Assembly: GCF_007362775.1 (NCBI RefSeq)
Contig: NZ_CP041692.1
Span: forward strand, 4,154,001-4,218,000
DNA: 64,000 bases
Source: Microlunatus elymi
Lineage (GTDB): Bacteria > Actinomycetota > Actinomycetes > Propionibacteriales > Propionibacteriaceae
Direction: 5' to 3'
This document shows positions 42,379 to 51,230 of the stretch, in pieces. Below the pieces are notes generated by a model. That model saw nothing but the letters and a program-made list of their open reading frames with translations, ran no database searches and had not been told where the DNA came from. Each line of letters begins with the position of its first letter. Positions within the stretch are counted from its first letter, which is position 1. The translations under genes and the position numbers were made by a program.

Positions 42379-43938
42379 TCAGTTGCTACGCTCGGGCGTG
42401 GCGGCATGCCAGATCTGGTGGGCGAAGGGTCCTTCACCAAGATCATGTGTGCCGGTCGAGTTGACCAGGAAGACCTTGCCGTGCGGCGCCCGAAACAGGA
42501 AGGTTCCGGGCTCGGGTTGTCGGCGATTCCACAAGCCGTGGGTGATCAGGTTGTGTTCGCGCCGGCCCAACGGGGCGAGATTGTCCTCACGAGTCTGCCC
42601 AGGAACACCGTCTCGATACGGGTCGCTATGGTCAAGATCAAGACCTTGACCGCGTGATGATGAGAACGGGAAGACGCTGGTCAGCCGCTTCAAGAACATC
42701 CGCTCCCGCATCGCCCGCGGCACCTCATACGCATCCACCGGAGTCAGGTCGACGTTCAGGTCGATCACCGGCTTGACGGTGACGTCGCAGCGCCCCAGCC
42801 AGTCGGCGACCAGGCTCGACACCACAGGGCCGATGTCCTCCACCCGGGCGACGCCGAGCCCTGACTCCAGGGTCTCCCTGGCGATGTGCACGTACAGCGT
42901 GGCGTCGGGACGCATCCGGGCCGGATCCAGCCGACCGATCGCCGCGACCATCGCCCGAGCCAACACCCGATCCTGATCGATCCGCGGGAACCGGACCGGA
43001 TGATCAACCTCGGCTTGCCTTCCCGGTCCTTCGACAAGCTCAGGACCCTCCGGCTGCATTCCTGGCCCTTCAGTCTCACCCGCAGGACCAAGATCAACAC
43101 CGGACAGATCCTCGACACCCTCAAGATCGGGATCGAACAGCGACGGCGCGTCATCCTCGGCCAGCAGCCGCAACGCGTGCAACGGATTGGCCAAGATCCC
43201 GACCGCCGCAGCCCGCCGCAGATTCTTGGTCCGGGTGTCACCGCGGCCGGCGAGGACGTCGGCGATCCGGTCCACCATCGCCTCGAACCAGATCACGTCC
43301 GGCGCGCCGCCCCGCCAGAACAGGGTCTTGGTGCCGTGCTCGACACTCTGGCCGACCCACACGCCCTGCTCGGTCTGGAATTCCTCGGCCAGCTTGGAGA
43401 TCCGGTCCGCATCGACCTCGATGATCTTGGCTTCCAGCAGCCGCAGCACTTGGGACCAGTCGGAGCGGCCGACGTAGTCGGCCACGGCCTCGTCGGCCAG
43501 CAGCGCCTGCGCCAAGGTGAGGTGGTGGGTCTCTTGAGCGATCTTCTGCGCCTGCCAACCGTCGATCTTGTAGCCGACCAGACGAGCCCACAGTCGCGGC
43601 AGTCGATGCCGAATGTCCAGGGCGTCGCCGATGAACCGCTGGGTCCGCCCGATCGACCACCCCTTGTGGACGCCGAACTCGGCGACCGCGAACCCCGCCA
43701 TCTCGGGCGTCCCGTCGCCGCCGGGACGGATCGGCCGATCTCCACCGGCGATTCGCAATTGGTGCGGGTCGATGCTCTCGGCCGGATGCTGATGGGCCCA
43801 GTGCACGGCGGTGATCAACTTGTTGTTTCGTCCGGCCCGCTCCTGCAGATCAGCAAGATCGGAACAACGCAGCGCCTCCTCCGGGCTCCCCACCTCGGGG
43901 AGCACGAACGCCGCCGCATCGCTGATCATGAAGACCAT
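42379..43938 (-). CDS. DUF222 / HNH endonuclease domain protein (13E12-like)
   Basis: About 519 residues from the ATG at 43938; the frame is open 30 codons further. The N-terminal two-thirds is a DUF222 domain (RTQRFIGDALDIRHRLPRLW, then VGYKIDGWQAQKIAQETHHL). The C terminus is an HNH nuclease: LDHSDPYRDG with the metal His, EDNLAPLGRREHNLITHG with the Asn and last His. Such genes are present in many copies in Actinobacteria and behave like dispersed repeats, though mobility is unproven. The linker between the domains contains an inserted copy of a short interspersed repeat encoding EGPELVEGPG. It lies in a decayed accessory region. Confidence 0.85.
   Translation of the reverse strand: MVFMISDAAAFVLPEVGSPEEALRCSDLADLQERAGRNNKLITAVHWAHQHPAESIDPHQLRIAGGDRPIRPGGDGTPEMAGFAVAEFGVHKGWSIGRTQRFIGDALDIRHRLPRLWARLVGYKIDGWQAQKIAQETHHLTLAQALLADEAVADYVGRSDWSQVLRLLEAKIIEVDADRISKLAEEFQTEQGVWVGQSVEHGTKTLFWRGGAPDVIWFEAMVDRIADVLAGRGDTRTKNLRRAAAVGILANPLHALRLLAEDDAPSLFDPDLEGVEDLSGVDLGPAGETEGPGMQPEGPELVEGPGRQAEVDHPVRFPRIDQDRVLARAMVAAIGRLDPARMRPDATLYVHIARETLESGLGVARVEDIGPVVSSLVADWLGRCDVTVKPVIDLNVDLTPVDAYEVPRAMRERMFLKRLTSVFPFSSSRGQGLDLDHSDPYRDGVPGQTREDNLAPLGRREHNLITHGLWNRRQPEPGTFLFRAPHGKVFLVNSTGTHDLGEGPFAHQIWHAATPERSN
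43025..43050. repeat. TTCGACAAGCTCAGGACC element within a coding region
   Basis: GGTCCTTCGACAAGCTCAGG followed by ACCCTC, an intact copy with palindromic ends (GGTCCT/AGGACC), translated in frame between the DUF222 and HNH parts. Confidence 0.75.
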
Positions 43939-44050
43939 GCTACGGACGAGGTCTGACACTGCTGCTGGATCGACGTCCAAGATCAGACTCGCGGGGATCT
44001 CTTTCTGGTAACGGATTCCGCGAATCACCGTGCAGCCGGCAACGTGCGCC

Positions 44051-44547
44051 CTACCCGAAGAAGTCCTCGTCGACCTTGACGATCTCGACGGTGCGCTCCA
44101 CCTGTACGCCGACGCCGTAGCGAATCATCAGTTGGGCCAGCCGCGCGCCGTCGATCAGCACGACCCGCGATGGAACACTCTGGGTGTAGGCGGTCGCGCC
44201 GCTGCTGAAGCGGCCGGTGGTGATGAAGACGCCGCGATCGGCCTGCTGCCCGTGCAGCGCGCCGACGAAGCCCGATCTCCGGGCGTTGTACCGCGGCATC
44301 GAGCCGATATCGCTTGGCCTGCACGTAAATCCGGTTGAGACCGAGTGCGTCCTGGTCGATGATCCCGTCGATGCCGCCGTCGTCGGACAGTTGAGTACGC
44401 GTGCCCTTCCCCTGGGTACCGCCGTAGCCCGTCGCGATCAGCAGATCGACCCACGGCCTGTTCGAAGAACGCCGGCTCTTGATCATGAAGCCGAGTGAGA
44501 AGGTCGTCGGCCAGCTCGGCGTGGATGCGTGCGATCCCCTGCTTCAC
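44051..44547 (-). pseudogene. mrr: Mrr-type restriction endonuclease, C-terminal fragment with frameshifts
   Basis: Three frames must be joined to read the protein: KQGIARIHAELADDLLTRLH to FFEQAV; then VDLLIATGYGGTQGKGTRTQ and DDGGIDGIIDQDALGLNRIY to QRPEI; then GFVGALHGQQADRGVFITTG to VKVDEDFFG. The first break is explained by an extra G at about 44455, the second by a small deletion near 44276. The Mrr_cat core (D in GGIDGIID, QAK motif) is still readable, but the N-terminal DNA-recognition domain is missing. It follows the truncated hsdM directly, so the locus is a deletion scar. Confidence 0.8.
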
Positions 44548-45653
44548 AGGATCGCGGTCGACACTCCTGCATACGGCTTGAACACACCGGATGGCAGCTT
44601 GATGATCGCGTCCAGTTTTTGATCTTCGACCAGGACCCTCCGCAATTCCTTGTGTGCCTTGGAAGATCCGAACAGCACACCGTCCGGCACGATCACCGCA
44701 GCCCGGCCGCCAGGCTTGAGCAGCTTCAGGACCAGCGCGACGAACAGCAACTCCGTCTTCTTGGTTTTCGCCACCCGCTGCAGGTCCTTCGACGTGGACT
44801 CGTAGTCCAGCGAGCCGGCGAACGGAGGATTGGCCAAGATCAACGTGTACTTCTCGGCATCGGTGCTGGCACCCTCGCTCAGTGAGTCGCGGTAGCGGAT
44901 GTCGGGCGACTCGACACCGTGCATCAGCATGTTCATGCTGCCGATCCGCAACATGGTCGAGTCGAAGTCGTACCCGTGGAACATGCTGGAGTGGAAGTGC
45001 TGGCGTTGAGCCGCGTCGTGCAGCACCGACTTGTGGGTGTCGCGGACGTACTCCGAGGCCGCGACCAGGAAGCCCGCCGTGCCGCAGGCCGGATCGCAGA
45101 TCTCGTCGTCCGGCTGCGGCGCCATCATCTGGACCATCAGCTTGATGATGTGCCGCGGTGTCCGGAACTGCCCGTTCACCCCGGCACTGGCGATCTTGGA
45201 CAGCAGATACTCGTACAGGTCGCCGTTGGTGTCGCGATTCTCCATCGGGATCGCGTCGATCAGGTCCACCACGCGCGACAGCAGTCCGGCGTTCGGGATG
45301 GTGAATCGGGCGCCCTTCATGTGCTCGGAGTAGGTCGAGCCGTCGCCGCCGAGCGATCTGAGGAACGGGAACACGTCGTCACCGACGGTGTGGAACATGA
45401 CCTCGGGATCCTGGTTCTTCAGCCGTGACCAGCGGAGCTGCTGCTGGTCGGCCGAGAACAGGAGCCGGGCGGGCTGTCCGGTGCGCCGGGCCTTCTTCTC
45501 CTCCAATGTCTCCAGGTCGTCGAGCCGACGGATGAACAGCAGGTAGGTGATCTGCTCGATCACCTCGAGTGGATTGGAGATGCCGCCGGACCAGAACGCG
45601 TCCCAGACCCGATCGACCTTGTTCTTCAGTTCGCCCGTGATCACGCGGGTCAC
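44544..45653 (-). pseudogene. hsdM: Type I restriction-modification methyltransferase subunit, C-terminally truncated
   Basis: 369 residues of a family normally about 480-520 long. The N-terminal helical domain (VDRVWDAFWSGGISNPLEVI, then EQITYLLFIRRLDD) and the N6-adenine methyltransferase core are present, with the SAM motif DPACGTAGF at residues 187-195 and the catalytic NPPF at 275-278. The frame stops after AGVSTAIL, where the missing part should begin. The following codons belong to mrr. hsdS and hsdR are absent. The catalytic core may still fold, but without a specificity subunit methylation is unlikely. The GTG start has no obvious -10 box. Confidence 0.85.
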
Positions 45654-45838
45654 AATACTGCCGCTCTGCCGAGCGTCGATTCGGCGGATCCAGCTGCCTC
45701 GGGACCAAAGTCCCGGGATCGACCGAATCTGCCCGCGTTGCCTGGCGGAGTCGATACGTTCTCGGTTGCCGAGGCCGCCGCTCGTCGGGAGCGACCGCCC
45801 CGGCGTTCCATGTCCAGCTCTCCCCGAACGGATTCCTC

Positions 45839-46555
45839 ATGCTTCAGCGCACCCTGCGCAAGATCGCCATCGCGCTCGGCGCCACGACCGCCGGCATCAG
45901 CCTGATCGCGGTCAACGTGCCCAGTTCTTCGGCCGCGACGACGTGCACCCTGCAAGGCAGCCTGCCGAGCAAGATCGTGATCAACAAGCGCGACGTGATC
46001 GTGCACAGCAAGTTGTCGGGCAGCGGCGACTGCAAGCCGAAGGGCGGCGGATTCTCCTACGCCGCCGCCAATCTTGACGGACCGCAGGGTGCCGAGGACT
46101 TCGCGTATTGGGATCGGATCGGCGACAGCGAGCGCTTCGACTTCTGGGCCTACGACATCACGCCGGGTAGCTACACGCTCCGGGACGGCGACGCCTGGGT
46201 GTACGACGCCGACTACAACGACGTGCCGGTCAAGTGGAAGGCAACGTCGACCAAGATCAAGTTCGGCAGCCGGGTGATCTCCACCAAGAGCAGCCGCAAA
46301 CAAGCCAAGGTGACTGTTTCGGCCACCGCACAGCGCTACACCGCCGACGAGAAGTACAAGTCGTACAAGACCAAGGTGTATCTGCAGCGCAAGACCAAGA
46401 ACGCCAAGTCCTACTCGGCATACAAGACGCTGACCTCCTCTGCCACCGGCAAGATCAGCTACAGCTACAGCACCAAGAAGCAGTACCGCTACCGGTTCGT
46501 GATCAAGGACGCGGCATCGGTGTGCGGGTCGACCTCGGCCAGCACCTATCGCTGA
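45839..46555 (+). CDS. Secreted Lys/Tyr/Ser-rich protein of unknown function
   Basis: 238 residues. A signal peptide is clear: basic start (LQRTLRKIAIAL), hydrophobic core and a likely cleavage after SSSAA. The mature protein contains two Cys pairs (TTC/GDC early; one Cys late) and many Tyr, Lys and Ser residues, with a C-terminal half whose strands (KVYLQRKTKNAKSYSAYKTL, KISYSYSTKKQYRYRFVI) resemble Ig-like or carbohydrate-binding beta-sandwich repeats of secreted actinobacterial proteins. I do not recognise a family. Divergent from the truncated hsdM; 19 bases before the YjbR stop on the other strand. Confidence 0.72.
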   Translation: MLQRTLRKIAIALGATTAGISLIAVNVPSSSAATTCTLQGSLPSKIVINKRDVIVHSKLSGSGDCKPKGGGFSYAAANLDGPQGAEDFAYWDRIGDSERFDFWAYDITPGSYTLRDGDAWVYDADYNDVPVKWKATSTKIKFGSRVISTKSSRKQAKVTVSATAQRYTADEKYKSYKTKVYLQRKTKNAKSYSAYKTLTSSATGKISYSYSTKKQYRYRFVIKDAASVCGSTSASTYR

Positions 46556-46574
46556 ACCGGCCGCGTGCGGACAG

Positions 46575-46937
46575 CTAACGGGCGGGATCGCCAAGCCGGG
46601 AACGGATCGCGCGCGGGAGACCCGCGAGAACGAGCTCGTAGGAGTGCGTGATCATCCAGCGGAGATCGTCCTCGTCGACGGTGCCGTCAAGATCAACAGT
46701 GTTCCAGTGCCGCTTGTTCTGGTGGTAGCCGGGGCGGACGGCGGGATGGCGGTCCCGCAGTTCCAACGCCAACTCGGGTTCGCACTTGAGGTTGACGCTG
46801 CCGGGACTGCCTTCCAGCGACACCAGGGCAAACATCTTGCCGCCGACCTTGAACACCGCGGCACCGTCGCCGAACGGGTAGTCCTCGATCGCCCCCAGCA
46901 ACGATCCACACAGATCGAGTACGTCGTCGCGGTTCAT
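46575..46937 (-). CDS. MmcQ/YjbR family protein
   Basis: 120 residues. The YjbR double-wing landmarks are present: AIEDYPFGDGAAVFKVGGKMFAL, SVNLKCEPELALELR, RPGYHQNKRHWNTV and the final ITHSYELVLAGLPRAIR. The family is a DNA-binding-like fold of unknown role, often encoded beside unrelated genes. Its start overlaps the stop of the SolA-like oxidase by four bases, so it is the last gene of a three-gene leftward operon. No direct function in that pathway can be inferred. Confidence 0.88.
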   Translation of the reverse strand: MNRDDVLDLCGSLLGAIEDYPFGDGAAVFKVGGKMFALVSLEGSPGSVNLKCEPELALELRDRHPAVRPGYHQNKRHWNTVDLDGTVDEDDLRWMITHSYELVLAGLPRAIRSRLGDPAR

Positions 46938-48124
46938 TCCCGCTCCGCGGAGTGCGCAGGGTCGACGCCGTCCAGGAAACGTCGCGGGTCGAAGAGGCCG
47001 ATCGGGTGACCGGTGTGGCCGTGCTGAGCCAGATCGGCGAGGATCTCGCCGATCACCGGGACGAATTTGAAACCGTGGCCGGAGAAGCCGGCCGCTATCG
47101 AAACTTGATCATGGTCGGGGTGCGCGCCGAGGACGAAGTGCTCGTCGGGCGTCATCGTGTACATGCAGACCTTGGCCTTGATCGGGTCGCCGGTGGCCGG
47201 CACCAGGCGCCGCATCCGCTGCTGTACGGAGTTGATCTCGGCTGCGGCGATGGTGCGATCAAGATCATCGGCGGTGGTTTCGATCAAGTTCCCGGCCCGA
47301 TGCACGCCGATCTTCATCCCGCCGTCGACGCCCTCGTGCATCGGAAATCCGTAGATCTGTTGATCATCGTGGCGTTCCTCGATGTAGACCGGATGATGAT
47401 CAGCCGCGTAGGCGCGGTGGGGCAGCGCCTCGGTGACCTGCGGTTCGAACCAGTACATCACCTGCCGCTGCACCACCAGCGGCAGTCCGAGGTCGGCCAA
47501 CAGCACCGGCATCCACGCCCCGGCCGCGAGCACCAGCCGGTCCGCGGCGTAGCTGTCCCGGCGGGTCGTCACCCGTACTCCCCCACCGCGTCCGACCGAC
47601 CAGCCGAGCACCGGCTCGGCGAAACGCAGGTCCGCGCCTCGGGCACGGGCGAGATCGAGATTGGCGCGGATGGCTGCCTCCGGCCGGACGAAGCCCGCGT
47701 TCTGTTCCCAGACCGCCAGCGCATCCTCGGCCGGCGCGAAGGTCGGAAATCCCGTCCGGATCGCGGACGCGTCCAGCACCTCGTGCGGCAGCCCCCACTT
47801 CTGCGCAGCAGCCAGAGCACCGGTGAAGATCGGCCCGTCCGCGTTGCCGATGTAGAGACCGCCACAGAGGGTGATCAAGTTGATCTTGGACTCTTCCTGC
47901 AGCCGACGCCAACCCGCGTAAGCGGAACGCAACAACGGCACGTAGTCGGCGCCCTCGAAGTAGGACTGCCGGATGATCCGCGACGCGCCGTGCCCGGAAC
48001 CTTGATCATGGGCCGGCCAGAACGCCTCCAGACCGAGCACCCGGACGCCTCGGCCGGCCAGTTCGTTGGCAGCGGCGGCACCCATCGAGCCCAGCCCGAC
48101 GACGATCACGTCGGGATCAGGCAT
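46934..48124 (-). CDS. solA: N-methyl-tryptophan oxidase / monomeric sarcosine oxidase family
   Basis: FAD enzyme that oxidatively demethylates N-methyl amino acids, giving the free amine, formaldehyde and H2O2. 396 residues. Dinucleotide site GLGSMG at residues 10-15; the flavin-linking Cys is in KVCMYTMTPDEHFVLG; GFSGHGFKFVPVIGEILADL is the family C terminus. The HGASRIIRQSYFEGADYVPL block is typical of SolA/MSOX. The substrate could be N-methyl-tryptophan, sarcosine or pipecolate. It overlaps the upstream sugar-isomerase gene by eight bases and the YjbR gene by four. Confidence 0.87.
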   Translation of the reverse strand: MPDPDVIVVGLGSMGAAAANELAGRGVRVLGLEAFWPAHDQGSGHGASRIIRQSYFEGADYVPLLRSAYAGWRRLQEESKINLITLCGGLYIGNADGPIFTGALAAAQKWGLPHEVLDASAIRTGFPTFAPAEDALAVWEQNAGFVRPEAAIRANLDLARARGADLRFAEPVLGWSVGRGGGVRVTTRRDSYAADRLVLAAGAWMPVLLADLGLPLVVQRQVMYWFEPQVTEALPHRAYAADHHPVYIEERHDDQQIYGFPMHEGVDGGMKIGVHRAGNLIETTADDLDRTIAAAEINSVQQRMRRLVPATGDPIKAKVCMYTMTPDEHFVLGAHPDHDQVSIAAGFSGHGFKFVPVIGEILADLAQHGHTGHPIGLFDPRRFLDGVDPAHSAERE

Positions 48125-48941
48125 AGACAGACCTCACGATGCCGTACGCCTGGTCGAGCTTGCCCCACTCGTCGGGGTCCGGCCCGTCGTACACCATGGC
48201 CAGCGGACCGCCGTAGCCGGCGTCACGCAGCACACCGAGACTGCGCCGGTAATCGGCCTCGTCGATGACGCCCGACGCGTCCGTGCTGACCTTGGCCTGG
48301 CAGCTTTCCGCCCGGGCTGCGACCGCCGCAAGCTCGTCGTACTTGCCGTCGCCCTTCCAGTTGCCGAGGTCGATCAGGAATCCGATCCGCCCCGCGGTCC
48401 GGTCCAGGATCTCGTTCACCGACGCCGCGTCCGGCATCATCGCCAGCCAGTTCTCGATCATGATCCTGGTGCCCGGGTGCCGGTCGGCGAGTTGAACCAG
48501 CCGTTCGACGCTGGATCGCAGGGCGTCCGGTCCCGGCGGCTGTTTGCCGGCCGGCACCCGCACCCGGTCGACGCCGAACTGCTCGGCCGTGTCGATCCAG
48601 CCCGACAGCCAGTCCCGCTGCTGGTCCCCGTCGACCGGATCGGCCAGATCACCCTCGTCGATCAACAGGCACTCGACCGCGACGCCGGCGTCGTCGAAGG
48701 CAGACCGCAACTCGCCCAGATAGCCGACTTCCCTGCTGGGCAAGTAGAAGTGGCACAGCTGCACGCTGTCGTAGCCGTGCCGGGCGAGTTCGGCCGGCAG
48801 GTCCAGCAACGACAGGCCGCCACCGCCGCCCTCCGGCAGCTGCCCCAACGGCATCGAGCCCGGCGCGACGTACCGGCCGAGCGTGCGGAACAGCGACCAG
48901 GAGTGCAGGGATTTCGCGGTGGAATCGGCATTTGGGTTCAT
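48117..48941 (-). CDS. Sugar phosphate isomerase/epimerase (TIM barrel)
   Basis: 274 residues, xylose-isomerase-like TIM barrel. Metal-binding positions are suggested by Glu in MIENWLAM, Asp/His-type ligands near GFLIDLGNWK and the QAKVSTDASG strand, and GPLAMVYDGPDPDEW at the end. The N terminus KSLHSWSLFRTLGRYVAPG is specific to a subgroup I have seen beside dehydrogenases or oxidases. The reaction is unknown. First gene of a translationally overlapping operon with the SolA-like oxidase and YjbR protein, so it may process a methylamino-sugar or related compound; that is speculative. Confidence 0.8.
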   Translation of the reverse strand: MNPNADSTAKSLHSWSLFRTLGRYVAPGSMPLGQLPEGGGGGLSLLDLPAELARHGYDSVQLCHFYLPSREVGYLGELRSAFDDAGVAVECLLIDEGDLADPVDGDQQRDWLSGWIDTAEQFGVDRVRVPAGKQPPGPDALRSSVERLVQLADRHPGTRIMIENWLAMMPDAASVNEILDRTAGRIGFLIDLGNWKGDGKYDELAAVAARAESCQAKVSTDASGVIDEADYRRSLGVLRDAGYGGPLAMVYDGPDPDEWGKLDQAYGIVRSVYA

Positions 48942-48983
48942 GGTGCACTCCCGGTACGAAGGGTCGGTTGACTCCCCCGAACG

Positions 48984-51188
48984 CTACCGGTGATTGCCGC
49001 CGCCGCTGTTGAAGCCGTTGCCGTTGCCGAAGGTGCTGGTGCCGTTGCCAAGGGTGTTGGTGCCGTTGCCACTGTCGGCCCCGCCGACGAGCTTCTGCGG
49101 CGCCGGATCGAACTTCTCCACCGGCAAGGATTTCAAATAGTGATTCATCGTCGGTCGCCACAGATCATGGCCTGCGTCGCCGCCGCCGGTGCCGCTGAGC
49201 ACCACGCCGGTCGACGGCACCGTGTAGTCCTGAAGCCCGTTGCTGCGATAACTCGCCGGCTTGTCACTGCGGAACGGCTTGCGGCTGGTGTCCTCGCTGA
49301 TCATGGACACCGCCTCCGCGTTTGGGGTGTAGCCGTTGAACCAGACCGCGGCATTGCTGTCGATGGTGCCGGTCTTGCCTGCCTCCGGACGTTGATCAGC
49401 GGTTCGCGCGGGCGTGCCGGTCCCGGTGTCGATCACGTGCGACAGCAGATCGTTGACGGTGTCGGCGATCCCGGAGCTGATCACCCGGTGACAGCCCGCG
49501 TCCGGCGGTGTCAGGTTCTTGCCATCGGGAGTGTTGATCTGATCGACGATCACCGGTGTGCATCCGATCCCGCCGGCGGCGAAGGTCGCATAGGCGCCGG
49601 CCATCGACAGCGGGCTCACCTCCGCGGTTCCCAACGTCAGCGACGGTTTGTCGTCGTACGAGGTGATCGGCGCGCCCTTCGTGTTGCTCTGCACGCCCAG
49701 CCGGTCGGCCATCTTCACCACGTTGCACATGCCGGTGTCCAGCTCCAGCTGGACGAAGTAGTTGTTCACCGAATACTCGGCGGCCTTGATCATGTTCATG
49801 TTGCCGTTCACGCCGGTGGAGTTGTCGACCGTCCACTTGCCGATGGTCGATTTCCCGTTGCAGGTGGAGAATTTGGTGCCGCTGTAGTCCCGGCTGGCCG
49901 GCGCATCGAGCCGTGTCGACAGCGGCAACCCCTTCTCCAGCGCTGCGGCGGCGGTGATCGCCTTGAAGGTGGAGCCGGGCTGAAAGCCGGTCGAACCGCC
50001 GAGGTCCGCCGACGCCGAATAGTTGTAGTAGGTCTGACCGTCGCCGCTGCCCATCTCGGACCGATTCTGCGCCAGCGCGGTGATCTTGCCGGTGCCCGGT
50101 TCGACGATGTCGGTGACTGCGATCAACGGGTCGGTGCCACTGATGATCTTGTCGATCGCTTGCTGGGCAGCGTTCTGGGCGTCGACGTCGATGGTGGTCC
50201 GGATCGTCAAGCCGCCACGGTCCAGCGTGTGCTGGCGTTGCCGGATCGTGCTGCCCAGGCTCGGCAACTGCAGCAGCGTACGTTCGGCGTAGTCGCAGAC
50301 GAACGGATAGGTCGACGCGGAGCAGCCGCTGGTGATGCCGACCACCGCAGCTTGATCAAATCCGGTGGCCTGTGCTGCCCGTTCGGCCTTTGCGGTGATC
50401 ATCTTCAGCTCGGCCATCCGGCTGAGCACGTAGTCGCGTCGGTCAAGCGCGGCTTGTGGGTGCTGCACCGGGTCGTAGCCGTCCGGGCTTTGCACCAGCC
50501 CGGCCAGCAACGCCGCCTCGGGCAGGGTCAGTTGTGCCGCGGTGGTGCCGAAGTAGTGCTCGGCGGCTGCCTGGACCCCGTACGCTCCGTCGCCGAAGTA
50601 GGCGATGTTCAGATACCGCTCGAGGATCTGGTTCTTCGTCAGGTGCTGCTCGACCGACAAGGCGTAACGCAGTTCGGTGATCTTGCGCTGGTAGCTGTCG
50701 TCGGTGGCTTCCCTCACCGCGGCTTGATCATCGGACAGTTCGGCGTCGTTGACCAGCACCTGCTTGACGTACTGCTGGGTCAGCGTCGATCCGCCCTGCA
50801 CCGTCGATCCGTGCGCCAGGTTGGCCAGAAACGCCCGGATCGTGCTCTTCAGATCGATCGCGCCGTGGGAGTAGAACTTGTTGTCCTCGGCCGCCAGGAT
50901 CGCCTGCCGCATCACCGGCGCGATCTTGTCCAGCGACACGTACGTGCGGTTCTGGTCGTAGAAGTAGCCGATCACCTGCCCGTCGGCCGCGAGCAGGGTG
51001 GACCGCTGCGCCTGGGTGGTGTCGGTGAGCTTGGTGGGAAACTCGGCGAGCTCGGACTGCGCCGCTCGGCTGCCCACACCGGCCAGCGCGAGCACCGGCA
51101 CGGCCAGCCCGGCCACCAGGCATCCGGCCACAACCGAGACCAGCAGGAACCACAGTGCGCTGCGACCGCGCTTGCCTGGTGACGCCAT
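48984..51188 (-). CDS. Class A penicillin-binding protein (second of a tandem pair)
   Basis: Bifunctional peptidoglycan glycosyltransferase/transpeptidase, 734 residues. A single N-terminal membrane anchor (about 12-40). GT51 domain with the catalytic Glu in AAEDNKFYSHG and GGSTLTQQYVKQ. Transpeptidase domain with SxxK in GSTFKAITAA, SxN in YSVNNYF and KTG in AGKTGTIDSNAAVWF. The C terminus is an Asn/Gly/Ser-rich tail with repeats NGTNTLGNGTSTFGNGNG instead of PASTA. It is a diverged duplicate of the upstream PBP. A TAATCT -10 eight bases before the ATG suggests its own promoter. Confidence 0.93.
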   Translation of the reverse strand: MASPGKRGRSALWFLLVSVVAGCLVAGLAVPVLALAGVGSRAAQSELAEFPTKLTDTTQAQRSTLLAADGQVIGYFYDQNRTYVSLDKIAPVMRQAILAAEDNKFYSHGAIDLKSTIRAFLANLAHGSTVQGGSTLTQQYVKQVLVNDAELSDDQAAVREATDDSYQRKITELRYALSVEQHLTKNQILERYLNIAYFGDGAYGVQAAAEHYFGTTAAQLTLPEAALLAGLVQSPDGYDPVQHPQAALDRRDYVLSRMAELKMITAKAERAAQATGFDQAAVVGITSGCSASTYPFVCDYAERTLLQLPSLGSTIRQRQHTLDRGGLTIRTTIDVDAQNAAQQAIDKIISGTDPLIAVTDIVEPGTGKITALAQNRSEMGSGDGQTYYNYSASADLGGSTGFQPGSTFKAITAAAALEKGLPLSTRLDAPASRDYSGTKFSTCNGKSTIGKWTVDNSTGVNGNMNMIKAAEYSVNNYFVQLELDTGMCNVVKMADRLGVQSNTKGAPITSYDDKPSLTLGTAEVSPLSMAGAYATFAAGGIGCTPVIVDQINTPDGKNLTPPDAGCHRVISSGIADTVNDLLSHVIDTGTGTPARTADQRPEAGKTGTIDSNAAVWFNGYTPNAEAVSMISEDTSRKPFRSDKPASYRSNGLQDYTVPSTGVVLSGTGGGDAGHDLWRPTMNHYLKSLPVEKFDPAPQKLVGGADSGNGTNTLGNGTSTFGNGNGFNSGGGNHR

Positions 51189-51196
51189 GCCTTCTG

Positions 51197-51202
51197 AGAT
51201 TA
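51197..51202 (-). promoter_or_regulatory. -10 element, second PBP
   Basis: TAATCT on the minus strand, in the 42-base gap between the two PBP genes. Confidence 0.45.
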
Positions 51203-51230
51203 GACGCGGGTGGCTATGGTCCCGCTGTGA

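Noticed and set aside
42379-43938. Insertion sequence or intron-encoded homing endonuclease
   Set aside because: The DUF222/HNH gene has no terminal inverted repeats or target duplication that I can see; mobility is unproven.
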